A DNA stretch of 64,000 nt from Chryseobacterium nepalense. Its GTDB lineage: Bacteria; Bacteroidota; Bacteroidia; Flavobacteriales; Weeksellaceae. This document shows positions 26,156-35,070 of the stretch, one piece after another. The translations under genes and the position numbers were made by a program. Position 1 is the first letter of the stretch. Each line of letters begins with the position of its first letter. The stretch lies in assembly GCF_023195755.1 (NCBI RefSeq), contig NZ_CP096203.1:1674001-1738000 (forward strand). The letters run 5' to 3'. The notes below the pieces were generated by a model, which saw only the letters and a list, made by a program, of their open reading frames with translations, was not told the DNA's origin and did no database searches.

Positions 26156-27238
26156 TTACTCTGCTTTTAATTTTAATGATTGAAGAACTTTTTTCGGATC
26201 CTGAGCTTTAACCTGAACCTTCTGATCGTCTTTCACTTTCTGAACGCCTTCCAGTAAGATTCTGTCACCGGTAGAAATTCCCGAAGCCACTACATAAACA
26301 TCCGGAAGTTCGTAAGCAACTTTTATATTTTTAGATTTTGCCACCCCGTTTTTATCCACCACAAAAACATATTTCTGATCCTGGATTTCGTAAGTCGCTT
26401 TTTGCGGAATGATTAAAGCATTTTTTAAAGGTAAAGTCATTCTTACTTTACCCGTTTCACCGTTCCGTAATAATTTATCGGGATTGGGGAATTTTGCCCT
26501 AAAAGCAATATTTCCCGTTTCACTGTCGAATTCGCCTTCAATAGTCTGAATCTCACCCTTCTGAGGGAAAACATCGCCATTTGCCATAACAAGATCTACC
26601 TGGTTGCTGCCGCGTGATGCGATATTTCTCTGATAGTTCAGGTACTCTGGTTCGGAAACATTAAAATAAGTGTAAATGTCATTGTTATCCGAAAGTGAGG
26701 TTAATAAATCTCCTTCATCCACAAGACTTCCCAATTTTAACGGGATTCTGTCGATAATCCCTGAAAACGGCGCTTTAATGTCGGTAAATGACAGGTGAAT
26801 CTGTGCTAATTTTGCTTCTGCATTGGCTGCATCCAATTTAGCCTTAGCCATTGCTCTTTCGTTTTTGGAAACAATGTTGTTACTGGCCAATGTACTTGCA
26901 TTTTTCAGTTCGATGGTAGCCTGGGCAACTTCTGCCTGAGCTTTCAGCAATTCTGCCTGGTATAATTTCGGCATAATTCTGAATAATGTCTGTCCCTGAC
27001 GAACAAATTGGCCTTCATCCACAAAGATTCTCTCAAGGAAACCTTTTTCCTGTGCACGAACTTCAATGTTCTTTACAGATCTTATTTGAGCTACATATTC
27101 TTTATCAATCACCGTATCCATTACGATGGGTGAGGTTACAGGATAAACTGCAGCTTCTTCTTTTTCTTCTTTTTTCTTGTTACAGCTGAACAATAAAAGA
27201 CTGCTTAGCGCAATGCTTGCGACAACTCTTTTGATCAT
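26156..27238 (-). CDS. RND efflux periplasmic adaptor (membrane fusion protein), lipoprotein
   Basis: 360 aa from ATG 27236-27238, chosen because MIKRVVASIALSSLLLFSC is a lipoprotein signal; a longer frame to 27373 adds unrelated sequence. The lipoyl halves are visible as EKGFLERIFVDEGQFVRQGQ and FTDIKAPFSGIIDRIPLKLG, SLVDEGDLL, with a coiled-coil hairpin between (AELLKAQAEVAQATIELKNA). The beta-barrel part reads GETGKVRMTLPLKNALIIPQ. It bridges the permease and the outer-membrane channel. It lies 24 nt upstream of the permease gene. Confidence 0.92.
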   Translation of the reverse strand: MIKRVVASIALSSLLLFSCNKKKEEKEEAAVYPVTSPIVMDTVIDKEYVAQIRSVKNIEVRAQEKGFLERIFVDEGQFVRQGQTLFRIMPKLYQAELLKAQAEVAQATIELKNASTLASNNIVSKNERAMAKAKLDAANAEAKLAQIHLSFTDIKAPFSGIIDRIPLKLGSLVDEGDLLTSLSDNNDIYTYFNVSEPEYLNYQRNIASRGSNQVDLVMANGDVFPQKGEIQTIEGEFDSETGNIAFRAKFPNPDKLLRNGETGKVRMTLPLKNALIIPQKATYEIQDQKYVFVVDKNGVAKSKNIKVAYELPDVYVVASGISTGDRILLEGVQKVKDDQKVQVKAQDPKKVLQSLKLKAE

Positions 27239-27380
27239 AATTCTAGAGTTTATATAAATCGTTAATGTTTTAAATAGGAAAATGGCAATAAGGATAACAG
27301 CGATGTGATGATTGTCAACAACACAACGCAGTTTATTTTCCGCCGTAAGAATCGGCAGAAAAAAGATCGACAAAGTCTTT

Positions 27381-27770
27381 TTAGATTCTGATAGAACGGA
27401 TCAGAATGAATCTTTTAACCGTTGAAAAACCTGATAAATAGCCGTGAATAGAAGGCTTTAGTTTTTTGAAGCTTTTTAACCCGAAAATATAAACCAATGT
27501 AAAAACACTGGCAAAAACCATTATTGCCTGGAAGGTATCCGACAACTGAAAATTATCTTCCGTAAGCTCCAGAGAATAAGCGCTGCTTACATCATCGGCA
27601 GCCTGTTGCATAGAAAGTTTGTCGTAGGTTTGATTTAAGCGGTTCGCTTTTTTGGGTAAATTCTGAGAAGTATGAGTATAATTATTCTGTAATGTTCTGA
27701 CATTAATTTTGCTCTCTACTACAAAAAGCAGAAAAAGAGTAGTCAAAAAATATACGATATAATTTCTCAT
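27381..27770 (-). CDS. Small membrane protein heading the RND efflux operon
   Basis: 129 aa from ATG 27768-27770 (a longer frame would run through the promoter). Two hydrophobic segments: NYIVYFLTTLFLLFVV at the N-terminus and FQAIMVFASVFTLVYIFGL about residue 80, with a polar loop between. No family recognised. It is the first gene after the promoter at 27784-27816 and 142 nt before the adaptor gene, so it is probably cotranscribed with the pump. It could be a pump accessory subunit or an unrelated membrane protein; this is not resolved. Confidence 0.65.
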   Translation of the reverse strand: MRNYIVYFLTTLFLLFVVESKINVRTLQNNYTHTSQNLPKKANRLNQTYDKLSMQQAADDVSSAYSLELTEDNFQLSDTFQAIMVFASVFTLVYIFGLKSFKKLKPSIHGYLSGFSTVKRFILIRSIRI

Positions 27771-27783
27771 AACTTTCAATGCA

Positions 27784-27816
27784 CAAATGTAGGAGTTCAA
27801 TGGACAATTTCTCAAA
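27784..27816 (-). promoter_or_regulatory. Promoter of the RND efflux operon
   Basis: On the minus strand TTTG (27813-27816), 21 nt, TACATTTG (27784-27791), placing the start at about 27777, 7 nt before the ATG at 27770. Confidence 0.6.
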
Positions 27817-28329
27817 TAAAAACCTAACATAATCCATTGCATTAACAATATTTAACACTGCTTTAAATTAGCTGAATTGCGATTTAATATCAGTTATGAC
27901 TCGCATAAAAACATTCCAAAATTTTAATTTTCAGCTTATTGCAAAAAATATTTTGAATTATAACGAACCATGGCACTCAATTTGCTTAACGTTGAGTCAT
28001 TAAAAATTTCGTTAAAATGTTAATTTATCATAAAAAAAATAGATTGAAATTCAGGAACTCAGATTAAATTTTCTTTTATAAAAACAATAAGCTATAGTGA
28101 ATTATTTATAATGATATTTTAATCTAAGAATGTAATCTCTTTATACAAGCATATTGCAGAAGCTTCGCTTATCGTTATCCGTCTAAATTTAAATTCACAA
28201 AGTTTGAGTTATTGTAAACAGTATAATTATTAATAAAATTTTATAAAAAATTAACATATTATCTTTAATAAAGCCGTAAATTTATAAGTAATTAACACCA
28301 AATAATGCATTATATAAAAACAAAATACT
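27817..28329. other. AT-rich non-coding gap
   Basis: 513 bp between divergent transcription units. Only AT-rich sequence is visible, with a TAAATTTA box about 55 nt upstream of the 28330 start that could be a weak -7 element for the lipoprotein gene. No repeat, RNA gene or reading frame could be supported. Confidence 0.5.
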
Positions 28330-28728
28330 ATGAAAAATATATTACGAATAATTACATTAACATTAGTCTTTGCTTTAACGGCATGTAAGCATCAGTCTAA
28401 AGATGAAGAAGTTCATCTGCAGAATCTTACTGATACGGAAACGGTAACTGACGATAAAATTACAAAAAACGTTTTTACTGATTCCTATGGTGATAAGCTT
28501 GAGGCAACACTTAATGAAACTAAAAATACGATAATTGTTCGCTTTGACGGAAAAACGTATGAGATGAAAAAAAGCGATGAGCTTCCTGAATATACGGCTA
28601 CAAACCCTGATTATCAGTACTCTGATATACGTGGAGAAATAACTTTTTTAAGAAAAGGATACAATATGGTTTTGTTTCATCATAAAAAAGATAAACAGGA
28701 TTCCAATACCAAAATGGCATCTTATTAA
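28330..28728 (+). CDS. Small lipoprotein, possibly MliC-like
   Basis: 132 aa. Signal MKNILRIITLTLVFALTAC with lipobox Cys19. The mature domain contains YGDKLEATLNETKNTIIVRF, DGKTYEMKKS and ITFLRKGYNMVLFHHKK. The order (charged strand, DGxxYxM, then FxxKGxxxxL) resembles the small beta-barrel of C-type lysozyme inhibitor lipoproteins (MliC). The likeness is weak and no Cys pair is present, so the assignment is tentative. Single gene, followed by a strong terminator. Confidence 0.7.
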   Translation: MKNILRIITLTLVFALTACKHQSKDEEVHLQNLTDTETVTDDKITKNVFTDSYGDKLEATLNETKNTIIVRFDGKTYEMKKSDELPEYTATNPDYQYSDIRGEITFLRKGYNMVLFHHKKDKQDSNTKMASY

Positions 28729-28756
28729 ACTGCACCTACAATAAATAATATATCTG

Positions 28757-28798
28757 AAAAAGCACTTTTGATTGTCAAAAGTGCTTTATTTTTTTTTC
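28757..28798 (+). terminator. Terminator between convergent genes
   Basis: Stem AAAGCACTTTTG / CAAAAGTGCTTT around ATTGT, followed by ATT and nine T on the plus strand. Its right arm touches the stop codon of the SemiSWEET gene at 28786. Confidence 0.9.
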
Positions 28799-29046
28799 TT
28801 GTAAATCATACAGCATATTAGCAAAATAATGTTGACAACGACTGCGAAAGCATTGGAAAGTATGATCGGGAGCTCATCTTTTATAAATCCGTACCAAACC
28901 CATAAAGAAAGTCCGGAAATCAGGACTAAAATCATAGTCCATGACAGATCTTCAGCATTTTTCTGCTTTAATACTTTCACTAATTGCGGAATCATGGATA
29001 CTGATGTTAAAATTCCCGCTACAATCCCCAGAATATTTTCGTTCAT
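28786..29046 (-). CDS. SemiSWEET family sugar transporter
   Basis: 86 aa with three membrane helices: NILGIVAGILTSVSMIPQLV, WTMILVLISGLSLWVWYGF and LPIILSNAFAVVVNIILLIC. The PQ motif SMIPQLVKVLKQKNAEDLSW in helix 1 and the Asn of SNAF in helix 3 are SemiSWEET signatures. The half-transporter works as a homodimer for facilitated sugar movement over the inner membrane. Single gene, 60 nt after the FAD oxidoreductase. Confidence 0.9.
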   Translation of the reverse strand: MNENILGIVAGILTSVSMIPQLVKVLKQKNAEDLSWTMILVLISGLSLWVWYGFIKDELPIILSNAFAVVVNIILLICCMIYKKKK

Positions 29047-29106
29047 AACTTATCTTTTATTTAAGATAAGAAATTTCGTGCCGTGATGGAATCATTACAA
29101 CTATCG

Positions 29107-30141
29107 TTATGTAAATCTTTCAAAAGCAATTTCTTCATGAAGAGGGATTTTATTTTCAATATAATCATATAAACTCCTGGAAAAATAGCACCCATTAAGA
29201 ATTCCTCTTGCGCCAAGACCATTAAAAACATACATATCATAATGTAGATGATGTCTCCCGATAATCGGTCTTCTGTCTTTTACGGTGGGCCTGAATCCGA
29301 AATGTACTTCTTCAATACTAAAATCGTGAGGATAAAATTCCTTTAACCCGTTTTCAAGCTGTTTAACAGCAGAAGAATCTATCTCATGATGAAGCTGTTC
29401 CCTGTCATATGTTCCGCCATAGAAATACTTTTCATCATCAATTGGAAAAAGGAAATGCTTTTTCTTAATGGTATTATTTTCAGGTAAAGCCCTGGAAAGT
29501 TTAACTTTAATATGGTGACCTTTGTTGGGAACAACAGGAATATCCGAAAAGAAAGGATTGTCTTTTACAGCCATGCCTTCGCAGAATAAGATCTGTTTAT
29601 AGCTGATATTTTTATAAGTATGATCTGCAATGTTAAGATCAGAGTATATAAACTTTTCTTTGATAAGTTGCTCACGTTTTAGTAAAAAATCAAATAAACC
29701 CGTGAAAAATCCTTTAACATCCAACCTGGCAGACTGATTCACCTTTCCTGAATTAAAATCATTTTTTACCACTTCTAAATGAGTGAAATTTTTATCTAAA
29801 AAATGAAAAAGATTATCGTTTGATGATTTTTTAAGCCAAAGTTGTTGCTCATTCTCATCATGAAAAATTCTGTGAATTGGTGCATCGATTAAATAATTCT
29901 GACCGGTATATTTTTCAATTTCGTTTAAAGTTTCCTTCAAAAAATCAATTTGTTCCTGAGCTTTCCAAAACGTAGTAAACTTTTTTAAAACTACCGGATT
30001 GATGATACCCGCGGAAACACGGGAGGCACTCGTTTTTTCTTCCGAGAATACAACAAATGATTTATTATTTTTTATAAGCTGATGGGCAAAGAAAAGCGAA
30101 GCATAACCATCTCCCACAATAATATAGTCTACATTTTCCAT
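29107..30141 (-). CDS. FAD-dependent oxidoreductase (DAO family)
   Basis: 344 aa. The N-terminal dinucleotide site reads VDYIIVGDGYASLFFAHQLI; this is a GxGxxG variant, with GDGYAS in place of GGGIxG. SRVSAGIINPVV follows, as in D-amino-acid-oxidase-type enzymes, and the C-terminal FAD segment is FGFRPTVKDRRPIIGRH and VFNGLGARGILNG. The substrate is not readable from sequence. It lies just downstream of gldN but after a terminator at 30148-30175, so it is probably a separate unit. Confidence 0.85.
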   Translation of the reverse strand: MENVDYIIVGDGYASLFFAHQLIKNNKSFVVFSEEKTSASRVSAGIINPVVLKKFTTFWKAQEQIDFLKETLNEIEKYTGQNYLIDAPIHRIFHDENEQQLWLKKSSNDNLFHFLDKNFTHLEVVKNDFNSGKVNQSARLDVKGFFTGLFDFLLKREQLIKEKFIYSDLNIADHTYKNISYKQILFCEGMAVKDNPFFSDIPVVPNKGHHIKVKLSRALPENNTIKKKHFLFPIDDEKYFYGGTYDREQLHHEIDSSAVKQLENGLKEFYPHDFSIEEVHFGFRPTVKDRRPIIGRHHLHYDMYVFNGLGARGILNGCYFSRSLYDYIENKIPLHEEIAFERFT

Positions 30142-30147
30142 AATAAA

Positions 30148-30175
30148 AAAACCTGAGTAAAAATACTCAGGTTTT
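30148..30175 (-). terminator. Terminator of the gld operon
   Basis: 12-bp stem AAAACCTGAGTA / TACTCAGGTTTT with a 4-nt loop and a T-run on the minus strand, 20 nt after the gldN stop. Confidence 0.9.
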
Positions 30176-30195
30176 CTATAATTATCAAGTGAAAT

Positions 30196-31134
30196 TTAGT
30201 AATTCCACATATCATTTTCCATTTGCAGGATTTGTGACTTGATTCTGTCACTTTCTTCTAATTGCTCATCAGCATCTCTTGGGATATAGTCTTTAATAAC
30301 TCCATCACCAAGTCCTGTTGAAGATTTGAAGATCACAGAAGAGAATCTTCTTGCATTGATCAAATCATCGAAAGAAAGATCTGCAGAAGTATTTTTTCTG
30401 TTATAAACATAATTGTTAGCCAAAATTTCTCTTGCATTAGGATAATATACCCAGAAAAGATCGATTAATTCATCAGCTCCAGGCAAAGGCTGTCCATCCG
30501 GCGTAGTTCTACCTATCAATTTTGGATCTGGCCCCATTGCAGCAATTCCAAGAGGTCTGTACTTTAATTGTCCGTCTCTCTTATCGATGAACCACATTCC
30601 GAATACTTTTAAAACTTTAACTTTCTCTGTTGTTGTTTCATAAACATCAGTAAGTTCTTTTTTCTCCTGTTCTGTAAGCTGACGTCCACTGTTTAAGATA
30701 TTAATAGCTTCATCATCTACTCTTACGTCAACAAGTCTTGACTTGATCTGTTCAGGAGTAAGTCTTTGTACAAAGTTTTCATCATCATAAACTTCTTTGA
30801 TGTCACCATTTAAAGCACCATCAAGTAAAAGCTTATACAAAGATTTTGTTTCTGAAGACAGTAATCCATCAGGATTGTTATAATAGAAAGGCTGATTGAT
30901 TTTATCATTCATATCAATTACCTCCCAAACAAACATGCTTTTTAGGATATCCTTCTCATCAACAAACCCATATTCCAGAGGTTTTACTTTTTTGTCGATA
31001 ACAGTATCTCCAACTTTCATTTTGTTCTCAGCTCTCATTTTTCTGAATTCTTCAGGAGAAGAAGCGTTCAGGATAGTCTGGGAAAAAGCGAATCCCGAAA
31101 CTAATACTAAAAAACTGCTAATATATTTTTTCAT
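30196..31134 (-). CDS. gldN: GldN, type IX secretion / gliding motility protein
   Basis: 312 aa with signal peptide MKKYISSFLVLVSGFAFSQ. The body carries GldN features such as VDEKDILKSMFVWEVIDMND, PFYYNN and VLKVFGMWFIDKRDGQLKYR, GIAAMGP. GldN (PorN) binds the GldK lipoprotein and forms the periplasmic ring of T9SS under the outer membrane (established knowledge). It is the last gene of gldK-L-M-N, 9 nt after gldM. Confidence 0.95.
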   Translation of the reverse strand: MKKYISSFLVLVSGFAFSQTILNASSPEEFRKMRAENKMKVGDTVIDKKVKPLEYGFVDEKDILKSMFVWEVIDMNDKINQPFYYNNPDGLLSSETKSLYKLLLDGALNGDIKEVYDDENFVQRLTPEQIKSRLVDVRVDDEAINILNSGRQLTEQEKKELTDVYETTTEKVKVLKVFGMWFIDKRDGQLKYRPLGIAAMGPDPKLIGRTTPDGQPLPGADELIDLFWVYYPNAREILANNYVYNRKNTSADLSFDDLINARRFSSVIFKSSTGLGDGVIKDYIPRDADEQLEESDRIKSQILQMENDMWNY

Positions 31135-31143
31135 AATTCTTTA

Positions 31144-32736
31144 TTATTGAACATTAATTAATACAGGTGAAATATTTGGAATAATAGTATTTCCTAATCC
31201 AGTAGCTGTTGCTTTAATATCAAAGATATATACTCCGTCTCCAGGTCTTAGATTTCTAAACATTCCTGCTGCTCCTTGTAGAGAATTCCCTTGAACCTGC
31301 ATTGAAGCTCTACCAGGCACTCTTACCATGAACGAAGTCACGTTGAAGGATACCGGGAAGTCAAAGTCAGGAATAACTGCCTGAAGCTGTTGATTTTCAA
31401 CTGAAGATGCTGGTAATGTCAACATATTCTTCCCTCTGATCTGTCCTTGTGGAGGAGGTACATTTTTAATTCTGTATTCAAAAACCTGAGAAATTGATTT
31501 TCCGTAAGGATCTGTTCCAGATAATGTTATTTTCAGAATATTTCCTGCACCTGGTCTAACATCCCATTTACCTGGACCTGTACTCTTAACAGTAGCTCCA
31601 GGAGCAGATAAGGATAACTTAGCATTATCGGCACCTAAGATTGAACCTGAAACAGGGTTATCAAGGTTTCTGTACATTACATTCATTTTATCAGCTGAAA
31701 GCAATAAACCTTTCTGAAGTTTCACTTCCTGAGGACCAGCAATTACATTATATGTATGCGTGAACGGGAAGCTTTGTGCTTTTCCGGTAGCATCCGTTAA
31801 AGTAATATTTCCACTTAATGTGTGTGGCCCGATTCCGCTGGTATTTAGTGTAGCATATCCTTTACCATTTTCCTGTCTTCCAACTCCGGAAATGTTAATT
31901 TTGTTACTGTTAGAATAATTACCTAACATTACCACTGCTTCGGCAGGCTTACCTGCAACAACATCTACAGGAGCAGAAACGATTGCTTCATAGCTTGTAA
32001 ACTTGATGCTTGCATCCACTTTTTCCTGTAATAATAATGCTAATGCATCAGACTGTACATTTCTCGCATCATTCTGAATAATCTCAAGATTAGACAATGC
32101 TGCAATAAGAGGCTGGTGATAGAATTTATTCTGTAACCATGTTTTATTGTTTGGTGACTGTCCTTTAGGATATTCTGCGATTAATGATTTGTTAGCTCTT
32201 TCAATTAAATCTTTTAACTGAGAATTTCCTCCGAAAGTAGCATTGATATAGTTTCTGACATCATCAATTTTCGCTTTCAGTTCCATAGCTCCTTTTGATG
32301 CAGAGTTTTCATCTCCATCTTTAAAGAAATAGGTTGTAGTTGCTTCATTGTTGTTCAGTGCTGAGAAATTTTCACTTACATCAATCAACTTTCCTGTTTT
32401 AGGATCTTTTTCTACAAATTCGGATTCTTTTTTAAGTTTATCCTTGATCTGATCTGCATGCTGTACCAACGCATTTATTTTCTGCTTCAGCTGCTGATAT
32501 TGCTGCCAAGGCTGAGCATAGGTATCCGGTACCTGCTGAGCTTTAGCTTCTAACGTCTTTTCAAAGATATCTTCGTTTTTTCTTTCTGTTAATAAACGCG
32601 TATCTTTTAAAGCAACCGTAGAGTCATAATATGATCTAATGATTTCCGCATCAATATTTAGAGCCATCATCGCGATGAACACCAAATACATCAGGTTGAT
32701 CATCTTCTGACGAGGTGTCTGTTTTCCTTGTGCCAT
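31144..32736 (-). CDS. gldM: GldM, T9SS motor shaft protein
   Basis: 530 aa. The N-terminus MAQGKQTPRQKMINLMYLVF and IAMMALNIDAE holds the single membrane helix, followed by a long periplasmic part of alpha-helical bundle (residues about 40-220) and Ig-like D2-D4 domains, for example SGVGRQENGKGYATLNTSGI and SVENQQLQAVIPDFDFPVSF. GldM with GldL forms the proton-driven motor that powers secretion and gliding. It lies 50 nt after gldL. Confidence 0.95.
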   Translation of the reverse strand: MAQGKQTPRQKMINLMYLVFIAMMALNIDAEIIRSYYDSTVALKDTRLLTERKNEDIFEKTLEAKAQQVPDTYAQPWQQYQQLKQKINALVQHADQIKDKLKKESEFVEKDPKTGKLIDVSENFSALNNNEATTTYFFKDGDENSASKGAMELKAKIDDVRNYINATFGGNSQLKDLIERANKSLIAEYPKGQSPNNKTWLQNKFYHQPLIAALSNLEIIQNDARNVQSDALALLLQEKVDASIKFTSYEAIVSAPVDVVAGKPAEAVVMLGNYSNSNKINISGVGRQENGKGYATLNTSGIGPHTLSGNITLTDATGKAQSFPFTHTYNVIAGPQEVKLQKGLLLSADKMNVMYRNLDNPVSGSILGADNAKLSLSAPGATVKSTGPGKWDVRPGAGNILKITLSGTDPYGKSISQVFEYRIKNVPPPQGQIRGKNMLTLPASSVENQQLQAVIPDFDFPVSFNVTSFMVRVPGRASMQVQGNSLQGAAGMFRNLRPGDGVYIFDIKATATGLGNTIIPNISPVLINVQ

Positions 32737-32786
32737 TCTTTTCTTTTTGTTTTAGTTAAGTAGTTAAATTTAGAAATGGTTAAGGA

Positions 32787-33479
32787 TTATGACTTCATAG
32801 CAGTTAGCATACCACCATAAACTCTGTTTAAGTTATTTAAGTTAGCTGTTAAACCTTGCAATTCTTGGTTGAATTTTTCTGAGTGCTCAGCAGACTTCTG
32901 CATATCTTCTACATATTTTTTAGCAAAATCAGACTGTCTTTGTCCGTTTTCCAACTGCATTGCATAAAGTGCATTCATGCTCTCCATGTGCTGAGCAGCT
33001 TTATTTAATTGTTCGTTATATTTATGTGTAGAAGCAGAAACATCTACCGTTTGATTGATCTGATCTACAGAACTTGAAAATTTATCGATTCCTGTTCTTA
33101 ATCTTTCGAATAGCTGAACATCCAATTTAGCATCCTGAAGCATTTTATCTAATTTTCCTGAAAGAGAATTTTCAAGTTCAGCAAAATGATCGATTGTATT
33201 TTTAGCTGATACATTAGAGTGCAAAGGATTTGGATTTGCATGTTTATCTAATAATTCCGGATATACGTTTTCCCAAGCATAAGATTCTTCAGTTTTTGGC
33301 GGGTCGAAAGCGAAGATAATGAAGATGATCGCTTCTGTAATAAGTCCCACTGTAAGAGCAACGTTACCTGTGATAGGTCCAATGTTGATGTGAGTAATTT
33401 TAAGCCAAGCTCCAAGAATTACAATTGCAGCACCGAATGAATAGAAGAAATTCATCCAAGCATCTTTAGTCTTAAACAT
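32787..33479 (-). CDS. gldL: GldL, T9SS motor stator protein
   Basis: 230 aa. Two membrane helices are near the N-terminus: WMNFFYSFGAAIVILGAWLK and NVALTVGLITEAIIFIIFAF, the second with the conserved Glu of the proton path. A cytoplasmic coiled-coil follows (LNKAAQHMESMNALYAMQLE). Forms a pentamer around the GldM helix pair. The gap to gldK is 64 nt with no terminator seen. Confidence 0.95.
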   Translation of the reverse strand: MFKTKDAWMNFFYSFGAAIVILGAWLKITHINIGPITGNVALTVGLITEAIIFIIFAFDPPKTEESYAWENVYPELLDKHANPNPLHSNVSAKNTIDHFAELENSLSGKLDKMLQDAKLDVQLFERLRTGIDKFSSSVDQINQTVDVSASTHKYNEQLNKAAQHMESMNALYAMQLENGQRQSDFAKKYVEDMQKSAEHSEKFNQELQGLTANLNNLNRVYGGMLTAMKS

Positions 33480-33543
33480 ATAAGTTAGTTTTTTTTAATG
33501 TTAAATAAAAAATTGTTATTGAAAATAAAAATGGTTTGAAAAA

Positions 33544-34962
33544 TTATCTGTTAATTTTTCTTGGCTTAACAGCAGCTTCAGGAATATCCTGTACGGTTCT
33601 GAATCCGATATAGCTTCTTGCTGAATCTTTTCTCTCCCAGTCTCTTGTACCGTTCATCAACATATATCCAACATCTTTCCAAGAACCACCTCTTACTGAT
33701 TTTTTCGTGTCAGTTAAATCTTTTGTAGAAGGGTTTAAAGTAGATGAGAACCCGTATGAAGAGTTGTTGTAAGCAGATAATGTCCATTCAGAAACGTTTC
33801 CAGCCATATCATATAATCCATAACCGTTTTTCTTAAATTTCTTTACAGGAGCAGTATATGTATAAGTACCTTTTTTGTTGTCTTCCATGTAATCTCCTCT
33901 CTTAGGTTTGAAGTTTGCCAGGTAGCAACCTCTGTCATCCATTAAGTAAGGACCACCCCAAGGATAAGTAGCATTTTGCATTCCGCCTCTTGCAGCATAT
34001 TCCCATTCGATTTCCGTTGGAAGTCTGAACTGCAATGGTCTTTGTTTTCTTCTTTTTAAACTTTCGTTATAATCGGATTTCAATTTGGATCTGAAGTTAC
34101 AGTAAGCTCTTGCCTGATCCCAGGTAACTCCAACTACAGGATAATCTTTGTAAGCTTTGTGCCAGAAATACTGTTCGAACAATGGTTCGTTATAAGCAAA
34201 ATGGAAATCTTTTACCCAAACGGTTGTATCAGGATAGATGGCGATGCTTTCACTTCTAAGGTAGTTTACACCTCTTTCTTTTTCAGCCATAGCAACATCC
34301 ATGTCCCCCCATCTGTAAGTATATTTAAGTTTACTAACATCAAGGATTCTTTCATTACCAACTCTTGAAGAAGCAGGCAAATACATTGATTCAAGAACCT
34401 CTGCATATTCTACGTCCGGATATTTGGACGTATTCCAATGCAATGGAACTTTCCAGTCGATTTTTTTGGTAGGATCAAAAGTACTTTCGTCTCCGCCTCC
34501 CTGTGCTTCTAAATATTCCTGATATGGTGTTAAATTTTCTTCTTTTTGAGCAAGGTATGCATAATCTCCTATGCTTGTTCCTCTTCCTTTACCTTCACCA
34601 CCTTCTCCGGCAGCTTCAGCAAGTAGTGTTCTTGCGATAGAATCTCTTACATAGTTGATAAATACTCTATACTCAGCATTGGTAGTTTCTGCTTCATCCA
34701 TGAAGAAAGAAGAAACAGTAACTGTTTTTGCCTGAGCTTTTTCAGGACTGTCTGTAAAATCCTGATCAGTTAGCCCCGCAACAAACGATCCTGCAGGAAT
34801 TGCAACCATGCCGTATGGTCTTTCCGCAACAAATGATTTTGTTTTTTCTCTTGGTATCAACTCTCCTTTTGTTCCTGGTTTCCCCACAGAAGAAGTACCA
34901 CCACCTGAACAAGATACCGACGCTACTGACGCAGACAATAATAAAAGAAATATCCTTTTCAT
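33544..34962 (-). CDS. gldK: GldK, T9SS ring lipoprotein
   Basis: 472 aa. Lipoprotein signal MKRIFLLLLSASVASVSC followed by a Gly/Ser stretch. The body is an FGE-sulfatase (SUMF1) fold: GMVAIPAGSFVAGL, ATYPWGGPY, FRLPTEIEWEYAARGG, YDMAGNVSEWTLS and VRGGSWKDVG. GldK (PorK) pairs with GldN in the outer-membrane-attached ring; its FGE fold is not known to be enzymatic here. First gene of the operon; the leader region 34963-35070 holds TATATTTA, a near -7 box. Confidence 0.95.
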   Translation of the reverse strand: MKRIFLLLLSASVASVSCSGGGTSSVGKPGTKGELIPREKTKSFVAERPYGMVAIPAGSFVAGLTDQDFTDSPEKAQAKTVTVSSFFMDEAETTNAEYRVFINYVRDSIARTLLAEAAGEGGEGKGRGTSIGDYAYLAQKEENLTPYQEYLEAQGGGDESTFDPTKKIDWKVPLHWNTSKYPDVEYAEVLESMYLPASSRVGNERILDVSKLKYTYRWGDMDVAMAEKERGVNYLRSESIAIYPDTTVWVKDFHFAYNEPLFEQYFWHKAYKDYPVVGVTWDQARAYCNFRSKLKSDYNESLKRRKQRPLQFRLPTEIEWEYAARGGMQNATYPWGGPYLMDDRGCYLANFKPKRGDYMEDNKKGTYTYTAPVKKFKKNGYGLYDMAGNVSEWTLSAYNNSSYGFSSTLNPSTKDLTDTKKSVRGGSWKDVGYMLMNGTRDWERKDSARSYIGFRTVQDIPEAAVKPRKINR

Positions 34963-35070
34963 GTTAATTTTTATAATTAAGCCGTAAATATATAATTTTT
35001 TTAAGAAACTTTTAAGATTTTTTTTGAAATAACGAAAGAAATCTAAATTTATTTTATTTACAAGTATTTT

